64,000 nucleotides of DNA, from positions 1,631,523 to 1,695,522 of the forward strand of contig NZ_CANMNI010000001.1 of the NCBI RefSeq assembly GCF_947499215.1, read 5' to 3'. Position 1 is the stretch's first letter; each line of letters begins with the position of its first letter. Both the position numbers and the translations under genes were made by a program. This DNA is from an uncultured Pontibacter sp. GTDB lineage: Bacteria; Bacteroidota; Bacteroidia; Cytophagales; Hymenobacteraceae. Below the pieces are notes generated by a model. It was not told where the DNA came from, did no database searches, and saw only the letters and a program-made list of their open reading frames with translations. Shown here one piece after another: positions 26,535-35,370 of this stretch.

Positions 26535-29500
26535 TTGAAACCATCCTATTACCTTTCACTGGCCTTTGTTCTGATACTGATTTTTGGTGCAAACAACCTC
26601 CAAGGCCAGACCAACAAAGCAAAATCCGGCAAGGCTGCCGCTAAGAAAGCTACTGCCGCTTCGTTTACGCCGGGTCGCGACGCTGAGTTCCTGCAACACA
26701 TTAACAGCCGCTGGGTTGACTCTGTCATGAAAACCCTGACTCCGGAAGAGCGCATTGCGCAACTGATTATGATCCCGGTGTACTCCAACAAGAATCAGGC
26801 GCACATCGACTCGATCAGCAACATCGTGAAGACTTACAAAGTCGGTGGTATGATTTTCTTTCAGGGTGGTCCGGTGCGACAGGCCAAGATGACCAACCGC
26901 TACCAGCAAGAGAGCAAGGTGCCGCTGATGATATCCATCGACGGTGAGTGGGGTCTTGCCATGCGTCTCGACAGCACGGTTCGCTTCCCGTACCAAATGG
27001 CCTTGGGCGGTATCGACAACGAGCTTCTGATCTACGAAATGGGTGCCGAGATTGCCCGCCAGTGCAAGCGACTAGGCGTGCATGTGAACTTCGCCCCGAC
27101 TGTAGATATCAACAACAACGCGAATAATCCGGTAATTGGCTTCCGCTCTTTCGGCGAAGACAAGTATAACGTGGCCAGCAAGTCGCTGGCTTACATGAAA
27201 GGTATGCAGGACAACCACGTGTTGGCCAGCGCCAAGCACTTCCCGGGCCACGGCGACACCAACGTGGACTCGCACTACGGTCTGCCACTCATCAACTTCT
27301 CCCGCATTCGCCTCGACTCAACTGAACTGCATCCTTTTCGTGCCCTGATGGACAAAGGACTGGGCAGTGTGATGGTCGCGCACATGAACATCCCGGTGCT
27401 CGACAACACACCAAACCTTGCTTCTACCCTTTCTAAGCCGATTGTAACGGACTTACTCAAGAACGAGCTGAACTATAAAGGCATCGTGTTTACCGATGCC
27501 CTGAACATGCAGGGGGTGGCCAAGTTTTACCCGCCGGGTGTGGTGGATGTAAAGGCACTAGTAGCTGGTAACGATGTGATGCTAAACACGATGGACGTAA
27601 AAACGACCATTGAAGAAGTAAAAAAAGCCATCGCCAACAAGGAAATCACACAGGCCGAGATTGACTTCCGCGTACGCAAAGTACTCGCCGCCAAGCAATG
27701 GGTGGGCCTCGACAAGTGGGAACCCATCGAGACGAAAAACCTGATTGCCGACCTCAACAATCCGCACGCGCAGTACCTGAACCGACAGCTGACCGAGGCT
27801 TCACTCACACTCCTGCGCAACAAAAACCACATTCTGCCAATCCAGACGCTGGACACCTTGAAAGTAGCGGCACTGGCGATTGGCACGAAAAAGGAAACCG
27901 CTTTCCAGCGTGATCTTGCCCGCTATACCCAAGTGGACACGTTCTTCCTGCAACCGACTAACTCTATCGAAGACCTGTTGCGCATGAAGGAAAAACTGAA
28001 AGATTATAACCTGATCATTGCAGGTGTTCACTCGCTGCAACTCAAGGCGGGCAGTAGCAATTTCGGTATCACGGCCGAGATGAACCTGTTCCTGAAAGAG
28101 CTTATCCGCACCAAGAAAACGATCGTGAGCGTGTTCGGCAACGTGTACAGCCTCGCCGAAATGGAGAGCCTCGACAAAGCCGACGCTGTGATAGCCGCTT
28201 ATCAGGAAAATCCGACCACGCAGGACCTTGTTTCACAGATGATTTTCGGAGGTATAGGTGCCTCGGGCAAACTGCCGGTTACGGTGAGCAATGTCTTTAA
28301 AATTGACGACGGTTTACTGACTCGCAGTGGCTGGCGCATGGCCTACTCTATGCCAGAGGCCGTAGGTATCAAATCGCAGGATTTGGCAGGTATAGACTCG
28401 CTCGTGCACCAAGCCATACGTGAAGAAGCCGCTCCGGGTGCTCAGGTGCTGGTGGCCAAAGACGGCAAGGTGATCTACCACAAAGCTTTCGGTTACCATA
28501 CTTACGACAAGGAGCAAGCTGTGCGTGTCGACGACATCTACGACTTGGCCTCTGTGACTAAAATCAGCACAACCATGGCTGCATTGATGCGTCTGAAAGG
28601 GGAAGGCCGTTTCGATGAGAACCAGACGCTCGGCACCTACCTGCCGATGGCTGTCGGCACGAACAAAGCCGATCTGAACTACCGCGACATCCTGACGCAC
28701 CAAGCCCGCCTCAAGGCTTGGATCCCGTTCTGGAAAGAGACAGTGAGGAAGAGCGGCAACTTTAAGTGGCGCACTTTCAAGGCGGACTCTACACGCAGAT
28801 TCCCGATTAAAGTAGCCGACAACCTGTACATCCATCGCAAGTATTCTGACAAGATTTACAAGGAGATTATGGAGTCGCCGTTGAACGAAAAGCCGGGCTA
28901 TGTGTACAGCGACCTGTCTTTTATTCTGGCCCCGAAAGTAGTCGAGAGTATCACAGGCGTAGGTTTTGAAACATACCTGCAGAACTCCATCTACCAGCCG
29001 ATCGGAGCGACTACACTGACGTTTAATCCATACAAGCGTTACCCTGCCTCACGTGTTGTACCCACCGAGTTTGAGCCGCACTTCCGCAAGCAAACCTTGC
29101 ACGGCACCGTGCATGACGAAGGCGCTGCCATGTTGGGCGGTGTGAGCGGTCACGCGGGGCTGTTCGGCAATTCCAACGACGTAGCCAAGCTGATGCACCT
29201 ATACCTGAACGACGGCATGTATGCCCACAAGCGCTACATCGCCGAGAACGTGGTGAAGGACTACAGCAAATGCCAGTTCTGCGAACAAGGCAACTACCGT
29301 GCCCTCGGCTTCGACCGTCCGGCTAAACCGGGTGCACCGAACAGCAACGCCGCGCCAAGCGCCCCGGTAGAGAGCTTCGGCCACTCCGGCTTTACGGGCA
29401 CTTATACGTGGGTAGACCCGGTAAACAACCTCGTGTATGTGTTCTTGAGCAACCGCGTAAACCCGACCCGCGAGAATAACAAGCTCGGCAAACTCAACAC

Positions 29501-29582
29501 CCGCACCAATGTGCTGCAAGTGGTGTACGATGCCATGGGCAAGAGCAAAGAGAAACAGCCTGCAGAGGCTTCCGCGAACTAA
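26535..29582 (+). CDS. GH3 (NagZ-like) glycosidase fused to a class C beta-lactamase-fold domain
   Basis: A 1015-residue exported protein. The start is TTG (the next Met is residue 64 and would lose the signal peptide ending NNLQGQ). Residues about 45-410 are a GH3 N-domain with the NagZ-type motif KHFPGHGDTNVDSH and the nucleophile region FTDALNMQGVA, expected to cleave beta-GlcNAc from muropeptides. Residues about 420-600 are GH3 C-domain-like. From about residue 620 there is a serine beta-lactamase fold with SxxK (SVTKIST), a YSD position in VYSDLSFI, and FGHSGFTG as the KTG equivalent. This fusion is common in Bacteroidota. The C-terminal part may be a DD-peptidase or esterase. Confidence 0.93.
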   Translation: MKPSYYLSLAFVLILIFGANNLQGQTNKAKSGKAAAKKATAASFTPGRDAEFLQHINSRWVDSVMKTLTPEERIAQLIMIPVYSNKNQAHIDSISNIVKTYKVGGMIFFQGGPVRQAKMTNRYQQESKVPLMISIDGEWGLAMRLDSTVRFPYQMALGGIDNELLIYEMGAEIARQCKRLGVHVNFAPTVDINNNANNPVIGFRSFGEDKYNVASKSLAYMKGMQDNHVLASAKHFPGHGDTNVDSHYGLPLINFSRIRLDSTELHPFRALMDKGLGSVMVAHMNIPVLDNTPNLASTLSKPIVTDLLKNELNYKGIVFTDALNMQGVAKFYPPGVVDVKALVAGNDVMLNTMDVKTTIEEVKKAIANKEITQAEIDFRVRKVLAAKQWVGLDKWEPIETKNLIADLNNPHAQYLNRQLTEASLTLLRNKNHILPIQTLDTLKVAALAIGTKKETAFQRDLARYTQVDTFFLQPTNSIEDLLRMKEKLKDYNLIIAGVHSLQLKAGSSNFGITAEMNLFLKELIRTKKTIVSVFGNVYSLAEMESLDKADAVIAAYQENPTTQDLVSQMIFGGIGASGKLPVTVSNVFKIDDGLLTRSGWRMAYSMPEAVGIKSQDLAGIDSLVHQAIREEAAPGAQVLVAKDGKVIYHKAFGYHTYDKEQAVRVDDIYDLASVTKISTTMAALMRLKGEGRFDENQTLGTYLPMAVGTNKADLNYRDILTHQARLKAWIPFWKETVRKSGNFKWRTFKADSTRRFPIKVADNLYIHRKYSDKIYKEIMESPLNEKPGYVYSDLSFILAPKVVESITGVGFETYLQNSIYQPIGATTLTFNPYKRYPASRVVPTEFEPHFRKQTLHGTVHDEGAAMLGGVSGHAGLFGNSNDVAKLMHLYLNDGMYAHKRYIAENVVKDYSKCQFCEQGNYRALGFDRPAKPGAPNSNAAPSAPVESFGHSGFTGTYTWVDPVNNLVYVFLSNRVNPTRENNKLGKLNTRTNVLQVVYDAMGKSKEKQPAEASAN

Positions 29583-29592
29583 CCATGAAAGT

Positions 29593-29629
29593 ATAGCCGT
29601 CCCAGAGAAATGGGACGGCTATCTTTTTA
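29593..29629 (+). terminator. Terminator after the GH3 fusion gene
   Basis: Perfect 12-bp stem ATAGCCGTCCCA / TGGGACGGCTAT, loop GAGAAA, then CTTTTTAT, 10 bases after the stop. Confidence 0.9.
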
Positions 29630-29668
29630 TACATCGTTGAATCATCGCTATACCTTAAATGCACTCCG

Positions 29669-30844
29669 ATGAATAAACTCTCTACAGCACCTTCGCTAAC
29701 GGACGCCGGCTTGCTGCGCCCCAAATCCTACGAGCGCTACCTTTCCCTTGACGTACTCCGCGGCCTCACCATCGCGCTAATGGTGGTGGTAAACAACCCC
29801 GGCAGCTGGGGCAGCATTTATGCCCCTTTTAAGCATGCGGCATGGCACGGCTTCACGGTTACGGATCTGGTGTTTCCGTCTTTCCTGTTTGTGGTGGGCA
29901 ATGCCATGAGCTTCAGCATGCGCAAATTCGAAACGCAGCCCGATAGCGTGTTTCTGCGCAAGGTCTTCAAGCGCACCGCCCTTATTTTCCTGATCGGCCT
30001 GTTTCTGAACCTCTTCCCCTTTGTGATACGTGACCCGGAAGGAGCCATTGTAATGAAGGACTTCACCGCCGTGCGCATTATGGGGGTACTGCAGCGCATC
30101 GCGCTTTGCTATTTCATCGCATCACTGGCTGTGCATTATCTCAAGTTCAGGGGCGCTGCCATTTTCAGTGTGATAGTACTGTTAGGCTATTGGGCCGTGA
30201 TGTACTTCTTCGGAGACTCTGCCGACCCGTACAGCCTCGCTGGAAACGCTGCCCGCAAGTTCGACGACCTGATCATACCTGAAACCAACCTCTACAAAGG
30301 CTTCGGTATACCTTTCGACCCTGAAGGGTTACTAAGCACGCTGCCCGCCACCGTGAATGTGCTGGCTGGTTATTTCGCGGGTTTGTTCATCCAGAAAAAT
30401 GGCAACAACCTAAGCACAGTCTTCAAGCTCAATCTGGCGGGCGCTGCACTGGTAGCCATTGCCTTCGTGTGGGACTTTGCCTTTCCGATCAACAAGCCGA
30501 TCTGGACAAGTTCTTACGTGCTGCACTCGGTTGGCTTGAGCGTGATGCTAATTGCTGGGCTTATGCTGGTGATCGAAGTATTGGACTTTGTAAAGTGGTC
30601 TTATTTCTTTGAGGCCTTCGGTAAGAACCCGCTCTTCATTTTTGCCTTTGCTACGCTAGTCATCAAGCTACTTAACTTCATTCGCATTGGTGACATGAGT
30701 TTGCAGAAGTGGCTGTATACAAAATTTTTCCTAAGCTGGACAGAAGGGGAAGCCGCCTCACTCCTGTTTGCGCTGAGCTATATGCTGGTGATGTGGGTGA
30801 TTGGCTTCTGGATGGATAAGCAGAAGATTTATGTAAAGGTGTGA
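29669..30844 (+). CDS. NagX-like membrane acyltransferase (HGSNAT/DUF5009 group)
   Basis: A 391-residue polytopic protein with about 10 membrane segments, belonging to COG4299 (heparan-alpha-glucosaminide N-acetyltransferase relatives). Signature stretches are RYLSLDVLRGLTIALMVVVN, HAAWHGFTVTDLVFPSFLF with the catalytic His equivalent, and GVLQRIALCYFIASL. In several proteobacterial GlcNAc regulons this gene is called nagX, and membrane acetylation or transport of amino sugars has been suggested. Here it follows the GH3 glycosidase and precedes a DeoR regulator, which supports an amino-sugar role. The reaction is not proved by sequence. Confidence 0.85.
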   Translation: MNKLSTAPSLTDAGLLRPKSYERYLSLDVLRGLTIALMVVVNNPGSWGSIYAPFKHAAWHGFTVTDLVFPSFLFVVGNAMSFSMRKFETQPDSVFLRKVFKRTALIFLIGLFLNLFPFVIRDPEGAIVMKDFTAVRIMGVLQRIALCYFIASLAVHYLKFRGAAIFSVIVLLGYWAVMYFFGDSADPYSLAGNAARKFDDLIIPETNLYKGFGIPFDPEGLLSTLPATVNVLAGYFAGLFIQKNGNNLSTVFKLNLAGAALVAIAFVWDFAFPINKPIWTSSYVLHSVGLSVMLIAGLMLVIEVLDFVKWSYFFEAFGKNPLFIFAFATLVIKLLNFIRIGDMSLQKWLYTKFFLSWTEGEAASLLFALSYMLVMWVIGFWMDKQKIYVKV

Positions 30845-30860
30845 ACTGATACTTATAGAA

Positions 30861-30898
30861 ATGAGAGCCTGTTCTCTGCAAAGGGGACAGGCTCTCAT
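30861..30898 (+). terminator. Terminator after the NagX-like gene
   Basis: Stem ATGAGAGCCTGT / ACAGGCTCTCAT (12 bp) with a 14-base loop, 16 bases after the stop. Bases around it are A-rich and T-rich. Confidence 0.8.
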
Positions 30899-30902
30899 TT
30901 CT

Positions 30903-31078
30903 ACCCCACCCCGGCCCTCCCCTAAAAACAGGGGAGGGAGTTGACTCGCAGAGGGTGGTCACCCCTACCTCTTTCAAAGGGGGACTCCTGTACTTGTATC
31001 CCCGTTATTTATAGAGTTAGTAACGGATTGATCTTACACTCTCCCTCTCCTGTTTTTAGGGGAGGGCTGGGGTGGGGT
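30903..31078. repeat. Inverted-repeat element upstream of the DeoR gene
   Basis: Two arms of about 40 bases (CCCCACCCCGGCCCTCCCCT and complement) with an internal AAAAACAGG palindrome in each, enclosing about 96 bases. It looks like a small non-autonomous palindromic insertion. It extends the DeoR frame artificially upstream: the first 73 residues of the track ORF translate it. Confidence 0.75.
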
Positions 31079-31125
31079 TGTCCTGAAAATCCTGTTTCTG
31101 ACAACTATGTTTACAGAAAAAAATC

Positions 31126-31133
31126 TATATTTG
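31126..31133 (+). promoter_or_regulatory. -7 box for the DeoR gene
   Basis: TATATTTG fits the Bacteroidota TAnnTTTG consensus and lies 26 bases before the ATG at 31160. A clear -33 TTTG is not seen. Confidence 0.4.
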
Positions 31134-31159
31134 ATTTTTACAGATTAAACACGACCAGA

Positions 31160-31903
31160 ATGCTTAAGGAAGAACGGCAGGCTTTTATCATAAAGCAGAT
31201 CAATCTGCACAACAAGGTGCTTTCATCGGATTTGAGTTTAAAACTCAACGTGTCGGAAGATACGGTCAGAAGAGATTTGAACGAGCTGGCAGAAAGTGGC
31301 CAGATACTGAAGGTGCATGGTGGTGCTTTGTCAAAGTCCTTTCATTACCCGTTCAGCCAAACCGAGGTATACGCCAAGGAGTCCAAGAAAGAGATTGCGC
31401 GTAAGGTAATTGACCTCTTGAAAGATGGCATGAGTATACTGGTAGGCGGCGGCACAACCATGATCGAAGTGGCACGCATGATACCCGACACCCTGCGCTG
31501 CACCTTCTTTACCGTGAGTCCGCTGGTAGCGCTGGAACTGGCCGAACGCCCGAACATCAACGTGATTTTGCTAGGCGGACAGCTTTCCAAGAACTCCCAC
31601 ATCATGATTGGCGCACAGGTAGTCAACCAGCTCACCGAGATTAAAGTGGACCTCTGTATACTTGGCACTAACTCCCTCTCCGTAGAAGACGGCCTCACCG
31701 ACTCTGACTGGGAAGTCGTGCAGGTAAAGAAAGCGATGATCCGCTCTGCTAAAAAAACCGCCATCATGAGCATTGCTGAAAAACTTGGCTCTGATCAGAA
31801 TATGAAGGTATGCGACCTCAACTCGATTCATTATCTGATCACGGATTTGAAACCGGAGGATACGAGTTTAAGAGAGTATGCGGCGGTGATTGAGGTGGTG
31901 TAG
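31160..31903 (+). CDS. DeoR/GlpR-type transcriptional regulator
   Basis: The true start is the ATG at 31160 (MLKEERQAFIIKQINLHNKV), giving 247 residues, the normal DeoR length. The track start at 30941 reads through the repeat. The N-terminal DeoR HTH (VLSSDLSLKLNVSEDTVRRDLNEL, about residues 18-45) is followed by the sugar-phosphate sensor domain (SILVGGGTTMIEVARMIP, VILLGGQLSKNS, LGTNSLSVEDGLTDSD). Family members sense phosphorylated sugars and regulate carbohydrate genes. Its neighbours suggest an amino-sugar phosphate as ligand. Confidence 0.92.
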   Translation: MLKEERQAFIIKQINLHNKVLSSDLSLKLNVSEDTVRRDLNELAESGQILKVHGGALSKSFHYPFSQTEVYAKESKKEIARKVIDLLKDGMSILVGGGTTMIEVARMIPDTLRCTFFTVSPLVALELAERPNINVILLGGQLSKNSHIMIGAQVVNQLTEIKVDLCILGTNSLSVEDGLTDSDWEVVQVKKAMIRSAKKTAIMSIAEKLGSDQNMKVCDLNSIHYLITDLKPEDTSLREYAAVIEVV

Positions 31904-31931
31904 TTGAATTGCTTAGCTAATACAGTTCAAG

Positions 31932-32132
31932 ATGGAGGATACACTTCTGGGCTTCCTTACTTTATTTAAAATCTTAGTAGTTGTAATGGGTATAAGCCTT
32001 ACATTTTGGAATCTAATACTAGGTTTACTAAGGCGAAATAGTGAACTCAAAAATAGGGGTTACAAAGCATTCTTTATAGCTTTTGTACTAATTGTAGCAT
32101 TGTCAATTTTAGAGTTTTTCATGGTCAAATGA
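31932..32132 (+). CDS. Small two-helix membrane protein, 66 aa
   Basis: Short frame 28 bases after the DeoR stop, with two hydrophobic segments (FKILVVVMGISLTFWNLILG and AFFIAFVLIVALSILEFFMV) separated by a basic loop (LRRNSELKNRG). Composition is AT-richer than neighbours. No family recognised. It could be translated from the DeoR transcript. Confidence 0.5.
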   Translation: MEDTLLGFLTLFKILVVVMGISLTFWNLILGLLRRNSELKNRGYKAFFIAFVLIVALSILEFFMVK

Positions 32133-32190
32133 TTGAGAGGGGAATTCTCTGTCTTTACTACGCAACAGGTATAAGCGCAGCATTATTTAT

Positions 32191-32405
32191 TACAAACCAC
32201 TGGCAGGTATAGCAATACAAACTCGCACGCTGGCAATGAAACAAATAGCTTTAGCCATGTGCACTCTTTGACGCTCCACTGTTTGAGCGTTCAGCGAGTT
32301 TGGAGCGTCTTGACTTTTTTGCCTACTTTTTTTGTCAAGAAAAAAAGTAGGTGCCCGCAGCATAGGCGAAACAACTGTCCGGCTGGCTAAGCCAAACTTT
32401 GAAAC
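32191..32405 (+). repeat. Dispersed repeat family 1, copy B
   Basis: About 215 bases matching 19970-20201. It has the stem GACGCTCCA (32270-32278) with TGGAGCGTC (32301-32309) and an intact second palindrome CCTACTTTTTTT gtcaag AAAAAAAGTAGG (32322-32351). Non-coding. Confidence 0.8.
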
Positions 32406-32478
32406 TAGTAAGGTGTTATACCTGAAATGATAGTTGCTATACCTACAAAAGTATCGGCTAAGCTTATACTTACACTTA

Positions 32479-32527
32479 GGCCAGAGGCCCCACTATAGCA
32501 GACACGAGCGTGGACGCCCGCGCCATA
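32479..32527. repeat. Palindromic repeat family 2, half copy
   Basis: GGCCAGAGGCCCCACTATAG followed by an ACACGAGCG-GACGC block matches the right arm of the 22361-22477 element with several mismatches. It ends 5 bases before the dehydrogenase stop codon, where a terminator would be expected. The whole gap 32133-32531 is filled by the two repeats plus short AT-rich spacers. Confidence 0.7.
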
Positions 32528-32531
32528 CCTT

Positions 32532-35357
32532 TTACAAACACTCATCCAGCAAATAAACAATCGACTCGTAGTTACGACCAACCGCCTCCGTCATCGCCAT
32601 TTCGCAAGTCTTGCCTGAAGAGTAATACCCGTCATATTCACGCTGTTTCACCTCGGCAGCTTCAGACGCTGTGGCGGAAGCAGTCAGCTCCGGCACTAGG
32701 AAACCACGGTCGCCGGCCATACCGCAGCAACCGGCGTGCATCGGCACGGTTACTTCCTCGGCCAGGTGCCTTGCTATACTTACAAAGCGACCCTCCAATC
32801 CCATTTTTTGTAAGGAGCAAACCGGGTGTAGCACCACGTTTGCTTTCTTGCGCAGCACGGTGGCTTTTGGCAGAATGAAGTCGGCGATGTAATCAATACT
32901 GTCGATAATCTGGATGGCATCGAACTTTTGCTTGTTCTCGGCGGTGAGCACGGGGCGGCAGCTTTGCAGGGTCTGGGTGCAGGAGGTGATGTCGAGCACC
33001 AGCGGCAGGCGACCTTTGTCGGTCCATTGCCATACCTTCTCTATTGTTTCGTTGGCAGTATGGGCGTAAGCCTGGCTATACCCTTTGGATGAGAAAATCT
33101 GTCCGCAACAGGCGCTTTTTACCTCCTCCGGAATCGTAAACTTCACTCCTACTTTATCCGACACGCTTTTAAACGTATCGATGATGTTCTTTTTGCCTGA
33201 CTCGGCCGCTCCCATCGTGCGGGAAATGCAAGTCGGAAAATAGACCACGGATGCCTCCGATACAGGCGCTGTCGCATTTGCCATAGACTTGGCTATACCT
33301 GCCGCTGGGGCCAGTTGCTTTGTCCAGAGCGGGAAAGCCGGGATCATGTCTTTCACCTCCTCCGTCAGTCTGCCCAAGGTATTTGCACCCAGTACTTTGT
33401 TCACCCCTGCCCCTGCCTGTAAACCAAACTTCACCACCGAAGACACAGGCTTGAAGTTTTTGGCCACCAATAAAGCAACGTTATTAGCGAAGCCATTGTG
33501 GCTCTCGCGGCGCAAGCGTTTCACCAGGTCGCCTGTATTGATATCCACCGGACAGGCGGTGGCGCACAGGCCGTCCACGGCGCAGGTATCGAGGCCGTCA
33601 TACTGGTATTGGTTTAGCAACTCTTTGTGCTGTTTCTTCTCTCCTTTTCGCTTTAGGTTAAGCAACTCACGGCGCACCACAATGCGCTGGCGTGGCGTGA
33701 GCGTGAGGTTACGACTCGGGCAATTGTGCTCGCAGAAGCCACATTCCATGCAGCGATCCACTTCCTCCTCCACCTTCGGCAGGGCTTTCAGGTTTTGGAT
33801 GTGCGCATTCTGGTCGTGGTTGATAATCACGCCCGGGTTAAGTATGTTCTCTGGGTCGATCACCTGTTTGAGCGCCTTCATAATGCGGTATACCTCCGGA
33901 CCCCATTCGGTCTCCACAAACGGCGCCATGTTTCGACCCGTACCGTGCTCGGCTTTCAGAGCGCCTTCATACTTCTTCACCACCAGTTTCACCACCTCTT
34001 TTAGGAAGCGGTCGTAGCGGGAAACTTCTTCCGGCGTGTCAAAAGCCTGCGTAACTACAAAGTGAATATTGCCGTCTTTGGCGTGACCGAAGATGATGGC
34101 GTTGCTATACCCGTGTTTGCGGAAAAGCTCCTGTAGGTCCAGAATGGCATCGCCGAGTTGGGCGACCGGTACGGCAATATCTTCGAGCAACACCGTAGTC
34201 CCGCTTGCTCGCACCGCACCTACGGCCGGGAACATGCCTTTGCGCACTTTCCACAGGAAAGCCTGTTCAATTGGGTCGGTCGTGAACACGGGTTGTTCCA
34301 GCAAGGCCAATTCCGGTGCTAGCGCCATGAATTTAAGGATTTTCTCCTGCACTTCTTCGTGCGTGTTCGACTGAAACTCCACCAGCAAAGCCGACGCCTT
34401 ATCAGGCAAGGTCTTAATGACAGCCGGTACGCCCGCCATGTGCTCAATGGAGCGCAGCGAGGATCGGTCCATCAGTTCGACGGCCTCCGCGCCCGCTTTG
34501 GTTAGCGGCACGATGGCTTGGCAGGCGGCGTAGATGTCAGGGAAATACAGTAACGCCGTCGATTTGGCCGGGTAATCGGGTACGGTTTGCAACACCGCCT
34601 CAGCAATAAAGCCGAGTGTACCTTCCGCCCCGATGAGCAAATGCGCCATGATGTCCAGCGGGTGCTCGTAATCAATGAAGGCGTTGACGGAATAGCCAAC
34701 GGTGTTCTTGGTTTTATACTTGTGCCGGATCAAGTAATGCAGTTCCGGTTTGTTGCGTATCTGTTGCTTGATCTTCTGCAGCGTAAGGTATAGCTCGGGG
34801 CACTCCTCGCTGAAACGCAGGTAGTCTATCTGCTTTTCAGTAGTGAAGCATTGACCGCCAGGCAGCACAAAGCTGATATACTTCGTGGTATGGTAGGAGT
34901 TCTTTTTCACACCGCAGCACATGCCACTGGCGTTGTTCGAGAGAATCCCGCCCATCATCGCCGAGTTGATACTGGCTGGGTCCGGACCAATCTTGCGCTT
35001 AAACGGACGCAGGTGCGCGTTCACAATTGCACCGATCACGCCGGGCTGCACCCGCACCTGTCTGCCCTCGTTTTCCACTTGTACCTTGTTCCAATACTGG
35101 CTCAAGTCAACCAGAATACCATCGGTAATGGATTGACCAGACAAGCTGGTACCCGCTGTGCGGAAGGTCAACGGTACTTTATGCTGGTGCGAAAATGCGA
35201 ATAGTTGTTTAATCTCCTCCTCTGAAACAGGCTGCACCACGGCCTTGGGCCTCAGGTAGTAAAAGCCCGCGTCAGAAGCGTAGGACACGACATCGATCAG
35301 GCGTGCCCGGATGCGCGCTTTTGGCAAAATGCTCTCCAAAAGCAAAGCTGTATTCAT
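32532..35357 (-). CDS. FAD-binding and Fe-S oxidoreductase, GlcD-GlcF fusion (probable D-lactate/2-hydroxyacid dehydrogenase)
   Basis: A 941-residue fusion. The N-half is an FAD-linked oxidase (PP-loop region TFRTAGTSLSGQSITDG, GGILSNNASGMCCGV, LIGAEGTLGFIAEA, and KAEHGTGRNMAPF with the active-site His). From about residue 537 come two [4Fe-4S] binding sets (CMECGFCEHNCPSRN, CAVDGLCATACPVDIN), then two CCG-type cysteine motifs (SACCGQIF, AGCCGMAGDRG). Such proteins oxidise D-lactate, glycolate or D-2-hydroxyglutarate and pass electrons to the respiratory chain. It lies 13 bases after a symporter and downstream of MurQ, which releases D-lactate, so D-lactate is the favoured substrate (inference). 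Confidence 0.9.
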   Translation of the reverse strand: MNTALLLESILPKARIRARLIDVVSYASDAGFYYLRPKAVVQPVSEEEIKQLFAFSHQHKVPLTFRTAGTSLSGQSITDGILVDLSQYWNKVQVENEGRQVRVQPGVIGAIVNAHLRPFKRKIGPDPASINSAMMGGILSNNASGMCCGVKKNSYHTTKYISFVLPGGQCFTTEKQIDYLRFSEECPELYLTLQKIKQQIRNKPELHYLIRHKYKTKNTVGYSVNAFIDYEHPLDIMAHLLIGAEGTLGFIAEAVLQTVPDYPAKSTALLYFPDIYAACQAIVPLTKAGAEAVELMDRSSLRSIEHMAGVPAVIKTLPDKASALLVEFQSNTHEEVQEKILKFMALAPELALLEQPVFTTDPIEQAFLWKVRKGMFPAVGAVRASGTTVLLEDIAVPVAQLGDAILDLQELFRKHGYSNAIIFGHAKDGNIHFVVTQAFDTPEEVSRYDRFLKEVVKLVVKKYEGALKAEHGTGRNMAPFVETEWGPEVYRIMKALKQVIDPENILNPGVIINHDQNAHIQNLKALPKVEEEVDRCMECGFCEHNCPSRNLTLTPRQRIVVRRELLNLKRKGEKKQHKELLNQYQYDGLDTCAVDGLCATACPVDINTGDLVKRLRRESHNGFANNVALLVAKNFKPVSSVVKFGLQAGAGVNKVLGANTLGRLTEEVKDMIPAFPLWTKQLAPAAGIAKSMANATAPVSEASVVYFPTCISRTMGAAESGKKNIIDTFKSVSDKVGVKFTIPEEVKSACCGQIFSSKGYSQAYAHTANETIEKVWQWTDKGRLPLVLDITSCTQTLQSCRPVLTAENKQKFDAIQIIDSIDYIADFILPKATVLRKKANVVLHPVCSLQKMGLEGRFVSIARHLAEEVTVPMHAGCCGMAGDRGFLVPELTASATASEAAEVKQREYDGYYSSGKTCEMAMTEAVGRNYESIVYLLDECL

Positions 35358-35370
35358 AGAAGGTAAAATC

